From contig JAWDKM010000002.1 in NCBI GenBank assembly GCA_032464575.1, positions 186,001-250,000 of the forward strand: a DNA stretch of 64,000 bases, written 5' to 3'. The notes beneath the pieces are model-generated. The model made no database searches and had not been told where the DNA came from. It saw only the letters and a program-made list of their open reading frames with translations. The position numbers and the translations under genes were made by a program. Below, in pieces: positions 1 to 8,388 of this stretch (position 1 is its first letter; every line of letters begins with the position of its first letter). This DNA comes from Pontivivens sp032464575 (GTDB lineage Bacteria > Pseudomonadota > Alphaproteobacteria > Rhodobacterales > Rhodobacteraceae).

Positions 1-769
1 TCAGGATCAGCACGATCGTCGGCGCCGGGGCGGAGTCGAGGAAGAAGCTCGCGTAAGTCCCCAAGAGCATCGAGCCCATGCAGACCAGTACCGACACCCA
101 CAGCATCGTCGCGAAGCGCCGCACCAGCAGGAACGCGATCGCGCCCGGCGCGATCAGCAGCCCGATGGCGAGGATCAGCCCCGCCGCCGCCAGCGTCGCC
201 ACGATGGTCAGCGACAGTGCTGCCAGCAGCCCGTAATGCAGCCAGTTCACCCGCAGCCCCGACGCCTGCGCCTGCGCCGGGTCGAAGCTGTGGAGCATCA
301 GGTCCTTCCATTTCAGGAGCAGCGCCGCGCCCACGGCGAGCGAGATCAGCCCGGCGGTCAGCAGCTCGTGCGGCTCCACCCCCAGCATGTTGCCGAACAG
401 GATGTGGTCGAGATGCGCATTCGTCTCGACGGAGACGTAGAGCACGATCCCCACCCCGAACATGCCGGAGAAGACGACCCCCATCACCGTGTCCTGCTTC
501 ACCCGGCTGTTGGTGGCGAGATATCCGGTCGCCAGCGCGCAGGTCATGCCCGCAGCGAAGGCACCGAGGATCAGCGGAAAGCCCAGGATGTAGGCCAGCA
601 CGATCCCCGGCAGCACCGCATGGCTGACCGCATCGCCCATCAGCGCCCAGCCCTTCATCACGAGAAAGCAGGACAAGAGCGCCGTGGGCACCGACACGAT
701 CATCGAGATGTAGAAGGCGTTCTGCATGAATGGGAAGCGGAACGGCAGCATCAGCGTCTCGAGGTCCAT
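1..769 (-). CDS. sitD: Metal (Mn/Fe/Zn) ABC transporter permease, SitD/MntD type, 3' end off the left edge
   Basis: This is an inner-membrane permease of the ABC-3 (metal) family, which moves divalent metal delivered by the periplasmic binding protein. The visible 256 residues start MDLETLMLPF and are strongly hydrophobic, with family-typical stretches such as MKGWALMGDAVSHAVLPG near residue 40 and LKWKDLML near 155. The C-terminus lies beyond position 1. The ATG at 769-767 overlaps the TGA of the upstream permease by one base (TGATG), so the two are translationally coupled. Two distinct permeases in one operon is characteristic of SitABCD/MntABCD systems rather than ZnuABC. The metal itself cannot be read from this protein. 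Confidence 0.9.
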   Translation of the reverse strand, partial: MDLETLMLPFRFPFMQNAFYISMIVSVPTALLSCFLVMKGWALMGDAVSHAVLPGIVLAYILGFPLILGAFAAGMTCALATGYLATNSRVKQDTVMGVVFSGMFGVGIVLYVSVETNAHLDHILFGNMLGVEPHELLTAGLISLAVGAALLLKWKDLMLHSFDPAQAQASGLRVNWLHYGLLAALSLTIVATLAAAGLILAIGLLIAPGAIAFLLVRRFATMLWVSVLVCMGSMLLGTYASFFLDSAPAPTIVLIL

Positions 770-1659
770 CAGAGCGCCTCCTCCGGCCGCCCGACGGGCT
801 CCTCGGGACCGCTCCGCAGTGCGGCATCGGCCCTGCGCCGGGCAGCCAGAAGCCCGTGCTTCGGCGCGAAGACGAACGCGATCAGGAACACCAGCGTCTG
901 CAGCGTCACGATGACCCCGCCCGTCGCCCCGTCGAGGAAGTAGCTGATGTAGGCGCCGGTGAAACTCGTCAGCGACCCGATGGCGACCGAGGTCGCGATC
1001 AGCCGCGGGAAGCGATCGCACAGCAGATAAGCCGTCGCCCCCGGCGTCACCACCATGGCGATGACGAGGAACGCGCCCACCGTCTGCATCGCCGCCACGA
1101 CCGAGGCCGAGAGCAGCAGGAAGAACACCGCCTTCAGGAGCTGCGGGCGCAGCCCGATGGTCCGCGCGTGGTTCTCGTCGAAGAAGGTGACCATCAGGTC
1201 CTTCCACTTTGCGAGCAGCACCGCCAGCGAGACGAAGCCGATGAGGGCGAGCTGCAGCGTATCCTCCGGCGTGATGGCGAGGATGTTGCCCATCGTGATC
1301 GTCTGGATCGAGATCGAGACCGGGTTCACCGACGCGATGAAGAGCCCGAGACCGAAGAAGGAGGTGAAGATCAGCCCGATGATGACGTCGACCTTCAGCC
1401 CCGACCGCTCCGACAGGAACAGCATCGCGCCCGCGGCGAGCCCCCCGGCGATGAAGGCGCCCAGCGCGAAGGGCAGCCCCAGCAGATAGGCGCCCGCCAC
1501 CCCCGGCACGACCGAGTGGGCGAGCGCATCGCCGATCAGGCTCCACCCCTTCAGCATCAGGTAGGCCGACAGGAACGCGCACACCCCGCCCACGAGGGCG
1601 GAGACCCACATGGCGTTGGTCATGTAGCCATAGGTGAACGGCTCCAGGAGGACGCTCAC
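769..1659 (-). CDS. sitC: Metal ABC transporter permease, SitC/MntC type
   Basis: This is the first of two ABC-3 family permeases, 296 residues with about eight hydrophobic segments. It carries LMLKGWSLIGDALAHSVVPG near residue 30 and a charged LAKWKDLMVTFFDENHART region near residue 165, both typical of the family. The GTG start at 1659-1657 overlaps the ATPase stop (GTGA). A longer reading through the ATPase gene in another frame is a shadow, and the GTG marks the first plausible start. It probably forms a heterodimeric channel with SitD. The order binding protein, ATPase, permease, permease and the tight overlaps point to one transcript from a promoter near 3.6 kb. Confidence 0.93.
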   Translation of the reverse strand: MSVLLEPFTYGYMTNAMWVSALVGGVCAFLSAYLMLKGWSLIGDALAHSVVPGVAGAYLLGLPFALGAFIAGGLAAGAMLFLSERSGLKVDVIIGLIFTSFFGLGLFIASVNPVSISIQTITMGNILAITPEDTLQLALIGFVSLAVLLAKWKDLMVTFFDENHARTIGLRPQLLKAVFFLLLSASVVAAMQTVGAFLVIAMVVTPGATAYLLCDRFPRLIATSVAIGSLTSFTGAYISYFLDGATGGVIVTLQTLVFLIAFVFAPKHGLLAARRRADAALRSGPEEPVGRPEEAL

Positions 1660-2546
1660 GGATCGTCCCTCCGCTGCGTCTTTTCCCCGTACTGGACGAA
1701 GGGGCGCTCGTCGTCGGTGAAGATCGTGACCTCGCGCTCGTCCTCGTCGTCGTGCAGGGTCGCACCGCCGATGGTGAAGTGGCGCAGGACGCCGCCGAAG
1801 GCCGCCTCCAGGTTTTCCCGCGTGAAGGTCGTCTCGGTCGGGCCGTAGTTCAGCACCGTGCCCTTCACGAGGATCGTGCGGTCGCAGAACTCCGGCACCG
1901 AGCCGAGGTTGTGGGTGGAGACGAGCATCACCCGCCCCTCGTCCCGCAGCTCCCGCAGCAGCGCCACGATCTGCTCCTCGGTCCTCACGTCGACGCCGGT
2001 GAAGGGTTCGTCGAGCAGGATCACCTGCCCGTCCTGCGCGAGGCTGCGGGCGAGGAACACCCGCTTGCGCTGGCCGCCCGACAGCTCGCCGATCTGGCGC
2101 TTGCGGTAGTCCTGCATGTCGACCCGCTTGAGCGCCTGCGCGACGGCGGCGTGGTCCTTGGCCGAGGGCCTGCGCAGGAAGCCCATATGGCCGTAGCGGC
2201 CCATCATCACCACGTCCTCGACCAGCACGGGGAAGGCCCAGTCCACGTCCTCCGACTGCGGCACGTAGGCGACGAGGTTGCGGGCCAGCGCCTCCTTCAC
2301 GCCGAGGCCGAGGATCTCGATCCGGCCTTTCGCGGCGGGCACGAAACCCATGATCGCCTTGAAGAGGGTCGACTTGCCCGCGCCGTTCACGCCCACCAGC
2401 GCGGTGACCGTGCCGCGCGGGATCTGGAAGCTGGCGTTCCACAGCGCCGTGTGGCCGTTGCGGTAGGTCACCGTGACGTCGCGCGCGGCAAGGCCCGCGC
2501 CCGCCGCCTCCGCCCTGTCCCGCCTGTCGGCCCGGGAATCCAGCAT
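1656..2546 (-). CDS. sitB: Metal ABC transporter ATP-binding protein, SitB/MntB type
   Basis: This is the cytoplasmic ATPase that drives metal import, 296 residues. Visible motifs are Walker A (GVNGAGKST, about residues 52-60), the ABC signature LSGGQRKRVFLARSL, Walker B VILLDEP, and a downstream STHN switch histidine. I chose the ATG at 2546 because AAGGAGAGG lies just upstream. A TTG at 2564 would overlap that ribosome-binding site. The C-terminal extension of about 50 residues after the ATPase core is acidic (DDEDERE) and of unknown use. The stop overlaps the GTG of sitC by four bases. Confidence 0.94.
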   Translation of the reverse strand: MLDSRADRRDRAEAAGAGLAARDVTVTYRNGHTALWNASFQIPRGTVTALVGVNGAGKSTLFKAIMGFVPAAKGRIEILGLGVKEALARNLVAYVPQSEDVDWAFPVLVEDVVMMGRYGHMGFLRRPSAKDHAAVAQALKRVDMQDYRKRQIGELSGGQRKRVFLARSLAQDGQVILLDEPFTGVDVRTEEQIVALLRELRDEGRVMLVSTHNLGSVPEFCDRTILVKGTVLNYGPTETTFTRENLEAAFGGVLRHFTIGGATLHDDEDEREVTIFTDDERPFVQYGEKTQRRDDP

Positions 2547-2635
2547 CTCGTCCCTCTCCTTCAACCGGGGGGGCCCGGCACGGCAGAACCCGCGGCATCG
2601 CGCGCCGCGGGTCCGGTCCTCATGTCATCCGTCGC

Positions 2636-3541
2636 TCAGTTGGTGGCCGTGGCCAGCCCCTCGGCAACGGTCGTGGAGGTCACGCGCAACAGGTCGAGAT
2701 AGGTCGGCACCGGCCCATCCTCCGCGCTCAGCGAATCCACGTAGAGCACCCCGCCGTAGCGCGCGCCGGTCTCCCGCGCGACCTGCTCGGCCGGGGCGGT
2801 GTTCACGGTGCTCTCGCAGAACACCACCTCGATATCGTTCTCGTTCACCCCGTCGATCACGGCGCGCACCTGTTGCGGCGTGCCGACCTGATCGGCGTTC
2901 ATCGGCCAGAGGTAGAGCTCCTGCATGCCGAAGTCGCGGGCGAGGTAGCTGAACGCGCCCTCGCAGGTGACGAGCCAACGGCGATCCTCGGGAATCGTGG
3001 CGACGACCTCGCGCAGCGGCTCGATGGTGGCGCGCAGCTCGTCCTTGTAGGCCTCGGCATTGGCCGCGTAGACCTCGGCATTCTCCGGATCATGTTCGGA
3101 AAATGCGGCGACGATGTTGTCGATATAGATCAGTGCGTTGTCGAGCCCCATCCAGGCGTGCGGGTTGGAGCGCCCCTCGTAGCTTCCGGACGCGATCGGG
3201 ATCGGGTCGATGCCCTCGCTCAACGTGGCCGACGGAATGTCGCCGAGATTGGCGAGGAACTGCTCGAACCACAGCTCCAGGTTCAGACCGTTCCACAGGA
3301 TCAGGTCGGCATCTGAAGCCCGCACGATGTCCTGCGGCGTAGGCTCGTAGCCATGGATCTCCGCCCCCGGCTTGGTGACGGAGACGACGTCGGCCGCGTC
3401 GCCGGCCACGTTCGAGGCCATGTCGGCGAGCACGGTGAACGTTGTCACCACGCTCAGTCGGTCATCATCGGCCTGCGCACCGGTCGCAGTCGCCAGGGCG
3501 AGGGCTGCGAGGGCGGTGGCGCTCGAGAATCGGCGGGGCAT
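2636..3541 (-). CDS. sitA: Periplasmic metal-binding protein of the SitA/MntA (cluster A-I) family
   Basis: This is a zinc/manganese-type solute-binding protein of 301 residues with an N-terminal signal peptide (about residues 1-24, ending GAQA). The four expected metal ligands are visible: His63 (EIHGYEPTP), His128 (SNPHAW), Glu194 (VTCEGAFSY) and Asp269 (LYVDSLS). In this family a His-His-Glu-Asp set is typical of manganese/iron proteins, whereas zinc-specific ZnuA proteins have a third His and a His-rich loop, absent here. The preferred substrate is therefore inferred to be Mn(II), possibly Fe(II). It is the first gene of the operon and lies 89 bases upstream of the ATPase start. Confidence 0.94.
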   Translation of the reverse strand: MPRRFSSATALAALALATATGAQADDDRLSVVTTFTVLADMASNVAGDAADVVSVTKPGAEIHGYEPTPQDIVRASDADLILWNGLNLELWFEQFLANLGDIPSATLSEGIDPIPIASGSYEGRSNPHAWMGLDNALIYIDNIVAAFSEHDPENAEVYAANAEAYKDELRATIEPLREVVATIPEDRRWLVTCEGAFSYLARDFGMQELYLWPMNADQVGTPQQVRAVIDGVNENDIEVVFCESTVNTAPAEQVARETGARYGGVLYVDSLSAEDGPVPTYLDLLRVTSTTVAEGLATATN

Positions 3542-3580
3542 CGGGATCTCCTGCTCGGCTGGTCCTTGGGATCCTGTAAA

Positions 3581-3595
3581 TGCAAATCAGTCGCA
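3581..3595 (-). promoter_or_regulatory. Candidate Mur/Fur-type operator upstream of sitA
   Basis: TGCAAATCAGTCGCA on the plus strand is an imperfect inverted repeat (TGCRA...TYGCA) about 40 bases upstream of the sitA start. It resembles manganese-responsive Mur/Fur boxes described upstream of sit operons in Rhizobiales and Rhodobacterales. The similarity is from memory and the regulator is not in the window. Confidence 0.45.
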
Positions 3596-3609
3596 ATAGT
3601 CAAGTCTGT

Positions 3610-3624
3610 TGAGAACCGTTCTCA
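3610..3624. promoter_or_regulatory. Perfect 7-1-7 palindrome TGAGAACCGTTCTCA, Fur-family-like operator
   Basis: This is a perfect inverted repeat of two 7-base arms around a single C. The 7-1-7 layout and TGAGAA half-site match the general architecture of Fur-superfamily boxes. It lies about 70 bases upstream of sitA, in the intergenic region shared with the rightward gene starting at 3833. It could repress sitABCD under metal sufficiency, together with the element at 3581-3595. Confidence 0.5.
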
Positions 3625-3832
3625 GTTACACTTCTGTCTGGCGTAGATAGCCTGTTCGACGCACCTGAACAGGGCGGCGCGACAGTCCGACCCGGTCGGG
3701 ATGCGACGTGCGCAGAAGACCCACGACCGGGCCGCCCGCAGCCACCATCCTCACCGCGCACCGCCGGGAAACCACCTGTAAACCTTGTCATCGGGGGCCT
3801 CGATGACCATCCTCCCCCGGGGAGGACAGGGT

Positions 3833-5107
3833 ATGAGCCGAGACACCAGGGGCCTGCGCCACGCGCGCGAGGTGGAGAACCATCTGGGATGGCTCGACAG
3901 TTTCACGTCCGCCGCCCTCGGCGTGCTTGCCGTGGCCTCGGGCATCTACACGTATCTCGGCGTACGCGGCCTGCTCGACGACGGCGGGGCGCTCTCGCTG
4001 TTCGCGGCCGTCGCCTATAGCGGCGCGGTCTCGACCGGGATCTTCGTGTTCTGGTCCTACCTCATGCGGTTGCTGCCCGCGATGCGGACCGCCGCGACGC
4101 GCATGTGGCTGCTCCTGTCCATGGTCATCGGGTCCGCGGCGATCGTCGCGATGTCTTCATGGCTGAACGCCGCCGCCCTCGCAGGCTCCGCGGCGGTGGA
4201 GCAACACCTCGCGCGCACCGTGCAGGACTACCAGGCGTCGCTGGAACGCGCCCACGAGATCACGTTGCAGGGCCAGGCGCTGGGCCTCGACGTGGGACGG
4301 ACGCGTCAGGGCTTCGAGGACCTGTCCCAGCAGGAGGCGGGCGGTGGCCTCTCGGGCCTTGCCGGGCGCGGCGCGGTGTTCCGGGTCCTCACCCAGAAAT
4401 CCGACGAGCTCGCGGCGCTCGAGGACCTGATCGCGGCGCAGGAGGCCCCGGTCGCCGCCGCCTTCGCCGAGGGCAACGCGATCCTCAGCCGGATGCGGGC
4501 CCTCACCGTCGCCCCGGGGCCGGTGGAGGATCGCGCCGTCGAGTTTTCCGAGGAATCGGTACGCCTCGCCGGGGTCATCACCGAGCTGCGCCAGCTTTCC
4601 GTGGCGCCCCTGGTCGACCGCGCGGCCCGCGACCTTGCCCAGTCCGTCGTGCTGCCGCGGCTCGATGCCGGCGATGCGGGCGGACAGGCCGCACAGCAGG
4701 CCACCATCACCTCGCTGCTGGAGGTGCTGGGGCAGCGGGCGGAGACGTTGCAGGCCGCTGCCTCCGAAGTGCTCGCCCTCGAACCGGCGGCGGAGGTCGT
4801 CTACACCCCGATCTCCACGGCGGACGCGGTCATCCGATATGCCCGCAACTTCGCGCCATCCTGGGCGGGGGCCATCGCCATCGACCTGCTTCCGGCCGTG
4901 CTCGTGCTGATCGTTGCCGTCGCGCAGGCCGCGATCCGGGCCGGTCGCGATCCCGCCGAGCCCGAGGATGCGATGACCGTGGCCGAGCTGCGCGCCGCGG
5001 TGCTGGCCCTGCGCGAGGTCGAGGCGGCCGAGCTGAGCAGCCCCGCCGTTCCCGGGTACCGCGAGGCGCCGCCGGACGCGCATCCGGGCCGCGAGGCCGC
5101 CGAATGA
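3833..5107 (+). CDS. Uncharacterised membrane protein with a long coiled periplasmic or cytoplasmic region
   Basis: I do not recognise this 424-residue protein. It has three hydrophobic segments in the first 115 residues, the first from about residue 20. A long charged, heptad-rich stretch (about 115-335) that looks like coiled coil follows. A fourth hydrophobic segment comes next (SWAGAIAIDLLPAVLVLIVA), then a hydrophilic tail. The ATG at 3833 is chosen because GGAGGACAG sits just upstream. An in-frame ATG at 3803 is possible but has no comparable site. Its stop overlaps the next start (ATGA), so it is translationally coupled to the ClpP-like protein that follows. That pairing suggests a shared envelope function, which is inference. 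Confidence 0.8.
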   Translation: MSRDTRGLRHAREVENHLGWLDSFTSAALGVLAVASGIYTYLGVRGLLDDGGALSLFAAVAYSGAVSTGIFVFWSYLMRLLPAMRTAATRMWLLLSMVIGSAAIVAMSSWLNAAALAGSAAVEQHLARTVQDYQASLERAHEITLQGQALGLDVGRTRQGFEDLSQQEAGGGLSGLAGRGAVFRVLTQKSDELAALEDLIAAQEAPVAAAFAEGNAILSRMRALTVAPGPVEDRAVEFSEESVRLAGVITELRQLSVAPLVDRAARDLAQSVVLPRLDAGDAGGQAAQQATITSLLEVLGQRAETLQAAASEVLALEPAAEVVYTPISTADAVIRYARNFAPSWAGAIAIDLLPAVLVLIVAVAQAAIRAGRDPAEPEDAMTVAELRAAVLALREVEAAELSSPAVPGYREAPPDAHPGREAAE

Positions 5108-5853
5108 GCGATGCGCCGGACCGGCGCCCCAACGCCACGCGGCGGACCCTGCGCTGGCTGCTCGGCGCGCAGCTTGCCCTTGCAGCACTGCTGGTCATCG
5201 TGGAGATCGCGCCGGCTGTCCCGCGCCTGCTGTCGCCGTCCTCGGTGCCGGAGCTCGACCTGCCGACGCGCCCGGGCGACCAGACGCGGCGCTACCGCAC
5301 CCGGACCCCGGCCAGCCCGGGCCCGGGTGTCGACCCCGACATGCCGCGCCGCCTCCTGGCCGAGGAGATCACCGTCGAGGGCCGACCCGCCCTGAGCCTG
5401 CGCGGCGCCATCTCGCCCGGCGACGGCGCGCGGATTGTGGAGGAGCTGCAGACCGGTCGGCCCGCCCTCGTGACGCTCGACAGTCCCGGCGGCAGCGTGT
5501 CGGACGCGCTGGAGATCGGCCGGACGGTCCGCGCGATCGAGGCGGAGACACGGCTCGCGGATGCGAGTATCTGCCTCTCGGCCTGCCCCTACATCTTCGC
5601 AGGCGGCACCGCACGGCAGATCGATGACGGCGCCCGGCTCGGCGTCCATCAGCACAGCTTCGGCGAATCGACGCTCCTGCCCGCCTTCCTCGCGGTCGAG
5701 GACGTGCAGCGCGGCCAGGCCAGCGTGCTCGCCCATCTCGACGAGATGGGGATCGACCTGCGGATCATGGGCCCCGCCCTCGCGACGCCGGCGAACGAGA
5801 TCTACATCCTGACCACCGACGAGCTTACCGACTGGAACGTCGTCACGGAGTGA
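5104..5853 (+). CDS. Membrane-anchored ClpP-like (COG3904-type) periplasmic protein
   Basis: This is a 249-residue protein with one N-terminal membrane segment (about residues 17-38), a proline/arginine-rich linker, then a ClpP/crotonase-like fold. The oxyanion strand is visible as LDSPGGSVSDALEIG, the segment equivalent to the ClpP nucleophile as SICLSACPYIFAGG, and a following histidine in LGVHQHSFG. These are the landmarks of the COG3904 'predicted periplasmic protein' group distantly related to ClpP. Proteolytic activity is not established for this group. The start overlaps the upstream stop by four bases. No ClpX/ClpA partner gene is nearby, as expected for a periplasmic protein. Confidence 0.75.
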   Translation: MSDAPDRRPNATRRTLRWLLGAQLALAALLVIVEIAPAVPRLLSPSSVPELDLPTRPGDQTRRYRTRTPASPGPGVDPDMPRRLLAEEITVEGRPALSLRGAISPGDGARIVEELQTGRPALVTLDSPGGSVSDALEIGRTVRAIEAETRLADASICLSACPYIFAGGTARQIDDGARLGVHQHSFGESTLLPAFLAVEDVQRGQASVLAHLDEMGIDLRIMGPALATPANEIYILTTDELTDWNVVTE

Positions 5854-5909
5854 CCCCGGCGCGATCGCGGTCCCTCGTCGATGCCGGGCCGCGCTGAGAG
5901 ATCGATGAT

Positions 5910-5994
5910 TGGTGCGGACGGTGGGACTTGAACCCACATGGCCGAGGCCGACGGATTTTAAGTCCGTTGCGTCTACCGATTCCGCCACGTCCGC
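5910..5994 (-). tRNA. tRNA-Leu (anticodon TAA)
   Basis: The reverse complement begins GCGGACGTGGCGGAATCGG and ends with an encoded CCA at 5912-5910. The acceptor stem pairs GCGGACG with CGTCCGC. The anticodon loop reads CTTAAAA, giving TAA, on a stem ACGGA/TCCGT. The T arm is GTGGG-TTCAAGT-CCCAC. A long variable arm (CGGCCTCGGCC) marks a class II tRNA. It lies just downstream of the CinA-like gene on the same strand. Confidence 0.97.
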
Positions 5995-6038
5995 AGCACT
6001 CGCCTGATAGCACCCCGCCGCACGGGGCGTAAGGGCGA

Positions 6039-6746
6039 TCACAAGGTGCGGATCTCCGCCATCGCCGCGTCGAGCCTGGTCGCGTCGGTCGCGCGGGCGA
6101 CGATATTCACCCGGAACCGTCCGGCTGCGATCCGCGGATAGGACCCGATGGACACGTCGGGATGCCGCCCGGCGATCCCGGCCAGCGGGGCGGCCAGGTC
6201 GCCCTCCCCCGCCTCCACCTCGTGTTCGGCCGAGATCAGCGGCGCGCCGCCGTCGAGGGTCGCCACCACGCTCTCCACCATCACGGCGAAGATCTTCGGG
6301 ACGCCCGCCATGACATGGACGTTGCCCAGCGTGAAGCCCGGCGCTTTGGAGATCGGGTTGTCGATCAGCGTGGCCCCGTCGGGAATGCGGGCCATGCGCA
6401 GGCGGGCCGCGTTCAGTTCGTTCTCCGGATCGGCATAGTTCGTGGCGAGGATCGCCCGCGCGTCCTCCCGCACGTCGATGCCCACGCCGAAGGCGGCAGC
6501 GATGCAGTCGGCGGTGATGTCGTCATGGGTGGGCCCGATGCCGCCCGACGTGAACACGTGATCGTATTTCGAGCGCAGCGCGTTCACCGCGCCCACGATC
6601 TCCGCCTCCACATCGGGTACCATCCGGACCTCCGAGAGCGCGATCCCCTTCGCGCCCAGTGCTTGGGCCAGCACCTGCACGTTCACGTCCTGGGTGCGGC
6701 CCGACAGGATCTCGTCCCCGATCACGAGCATGGCGGCGGTGGGCAT
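6039..6746 (-). CDS. Competence/damage-inducible CinA-like molybdopterin-binding domain protein
   Basis: This 235-residue protein begins MPTAAMLVIGDEILSG and carries the MoaB/Mog-type motif SGGIGPTHDDIT near residue 68. It matches the stand-alone N-terminal half of CinA (nucleotide pyrophosphatase-like, MoCF_biosynth fold), without the C-terminal PncC deamidase domain. Such single-domain proteins are common in alphaproteobacteria and their substrate is not firmly known. The ATG at 6746 is used because upstream extensions run into the divergent sfsA gene. The two starts are only 34 bases apart. Confidence 0.85.
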   Translation of the reverse strand: MPTAAMLVIGDEILSGRTQDVNVQVLAQALGAKGIALSEVRMVPDVEAEIVGAVNALRSKYDHVFTSGGIGPTHDDITADCIAAAFGVGIDVREDARAILATNYADPENELNAARLRMARIPDGATLIDNPISKAPGFTLGNVHVMAGVPKIFAVMVESVVATLDGGAPLISAEHEVEAGEGDLAAPLAGIAGRHPDVSIGSYPRIAAGRFRVNIVARATDATRLDAAMAEIRTL

Positions 6747-6780
6747 GGTGCTTCTCCGGTTTCTTCTGTAGGCGGAGGGG

Positions 6781-7488
6781 ATGCAGTTCGACCCGCCCCT
6801 CGTTCCCGCCACGCTGCTCCGCAGGTATAAGCGCTTCCTCGCCGATGTCATCCTGGAGGACGGGCGGGAGGTGACGGTGCACTGCGCCAATCCCGGAAAG
6901 ATGCTGGGCGTCTCCACAGCCGGCGCGCGGGTCTGGCTGCAACCGGCCACCGATACGAAACGGAAGCTGCAATGGTCCTGGCGGCTGATCGAGCTGGGGG
7001 ATGGGCACCTCGCGGGCATCGACACCGGCGTGCCCAACCGCATCGTGGGCGAGGCGCTGGCGGCCCGCGCGATCCCGGAGCTCGCCGCCTGGCAGACGAT
7101 CCGGCCGGAGGTCCGCTATGGCGAGAACTCCCGTGTGGACTTCCACCTGTCGGACGGACCGGGGCCCGACATCTGGCTGGAGGTCAAGAACGTCCACCTG
7201 CGGCGCGAGGGCACCCTGGCCGAGTTTCCCGACAGCGTCACCGCCCGCGGCGCCAAGCACCTGCGCGAACTTTCGGCCCGTGTCGCGGCGGGCGACCGGG
7301 CGGTCATGCTTTACGTCGTACAGCGCACGGATTGTGATAGGATCACTATCGCCGACGATCTCGACCCCGCCTACGCGACGGCCTTTGCATGCGCCGCGGA
7401 GGAGGGCGTGGAGATGACCGGCCACGGCACCCGCATTTCACCTGATGGTGTAGTCCTCGCGGGCCCGTTGCCTGTCATTCGGCGATAG
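6781..7488 (+). CDS. sfsA: SfsA, sugar fermentation stimulation protein / putative nuclease
   Basis: The 235-residue protein has the SfsA pattern throughout: an N-terminal OB-like part (RYKRFLADVILEDGREV, then HCANPGKMLG) and a C-terminal PD-(D/E)XK-like region with IWLEVKNVHLRREG and AEFPDSVTARGAKHL. The family binds DNA and some members have nuclease activity; the physiological role is unsettled. The ATG at 6781 is directly preceded by GGCGGAGGGG. It lies 39 bases upstream of map on the same strand. Confidence 0.93.
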   Translation: MQFDPPLVPATLLRRYKRFLADVILEDGREVTVHCANPGKMLGVSTAGARVWLQPATDTKRKLQWSWRLIELGDGHLAGIDTGVPNRIVGEALAARAIPELAAWQTIRPEVRYGENSRVDFHLSDGPGPDIWLEVKNVHLRREGTLAEFPDSVTARGAKHLRELSARVAAGDRAVMLYVVQRTDCDRITIADDLDPAYATAFACAAEEGVEMTGHGTRISPDGVVLAGPLPVIRR

Positions 7489-7527
7489 ATCGCCTATATT
7501 GCCGTCAGATTCACACGTGGACCACCG

Positions 7528-8352
7528 ATGACGCTCATGGACCAGCCCAGAACCATCCCGACCAACCGCGACGGCATCAACATCCACACCGCCGAAGACT
7601 ATGCCGGGATGAACAAGGCGGGTCGGCTGGCAGCGCGGATCCTCGATGAGGTCGGCCCGCACGTGCAGCCCGGCGTGACCACCGGGGAGCTCGACCGGAT
7701 CATTCAGGACAAGATCGAGGCGGCGGGCGCACTGTCGGCCACCATCGGGTACAAGGGTTATCAGCACGCCTCCTGCATCTCGATCAATCACGTGGTCTGC
7801 CATGGCATTCCGGGGGCGAAGGTCCTGCGGGACGGCGACATCCTGAACATCGACGTGACCGTGATCGTCGACGGCTGGTACGGCGACACGTCCCGCATGT
7901 TCTGGGCCGGCAAGCCCAGCCGGAAGGCGGAGCGGCTGATCCGCATCACGCACGACGCGCTGATGGAGGGGATCGCGGCGGTGAAGCCCGGCAAGACCTT
8001 CGGCGACATCGGCCATGCGATCCAGCGGTTCGCCGAGGCGCAGCGCTGCTCGGTCGTGCGCGACTTCTGCGGGCACGGGCTGGGACGGCAGTTCCACTCG
8101 GCGCCCAACGTGCTGCATTACGGGCGGCCCGGGCGCGGTCCGGTGCTGGAGCCCGGCATGTTCTTCACCATCGAGCCGATGATTAATCTCGGCCGGGCGG
8201 AGACCAAGATCCTCGCAGACGAGTGGACCGCCGTGACCAAGGACCGGTCGCTGAGCGCGCAGTACGAGCACTCCATCGGCGTGACCGAGACGGGGTGCGA
8301 GATCTTCACCCTCTCGCCCGGCGGCCTCTACGAACCCGACTTCTCCCGTTAA
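7528..8352 (+). CDS. map: Type I methionine aminopeptidase
   Basis: This enzyme removes the N-terminal methionine from nascent proteins in the cytoplasm. At 274 residues it is normal for type I MAP plus a short N-terminal extension. Metal ligands are recognisable: two Asp in the segment LNIDVTVIVDGWYGDTSRMF, His in GHGLGRQFHSAP, Glu in FTIEPMI, and Glu in AQYEHSIGVT. The start at 7528 has a second ATG four codons in (MTLMDQ), and the choice is uncertain by those residues. It is followed within 36 bases by radC, so sfsA-map-radC may be one transcript. Confidence 0.96.
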   Translation: MTLMDQPRTIPTNRDGINIHTAEDYAGMNKAGRLAARILDEVGPHVQPGVTTGELDRIIQDKIEAAGALSATIGYKGYQHASCISINHVVCHGIPGAKVLRDGDILNIDVTVIVDGWYGDTSRMFWAGKPSRKAERLIRITHDALMEGIAAVKPGKTFGDIGHAIQRFAEAQRCSVVRDFCGHGLGRQFHSAPNVLHYGRPGRGPVLEPGMFFTIEPMINLGRAETKILADEWTAVTKDRSLSAQYEHSIGVTETGCEIFTLSPGGLYEPDFSR

Positions 8353-8388
8353 GCCCCCCTTAACCACCGCCGGGCCAGCGTGCGGGGC

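Noticed and set aside
4105..5103. In-frame N-terminal extension of the ClpP-like protein
   Set aside because: The extension runs inside the upstream membrane-protein gene in another frame. The membrane segment at the 5104 start gives a sensible protein.
5910..5994. Integration site at the tRNA genes
   Set aside because: Neither tRNA-Leu (here) nor tRNA-Tyr (37810-37895) has an integrase gene or a direct repeat of its 3' end nearby.
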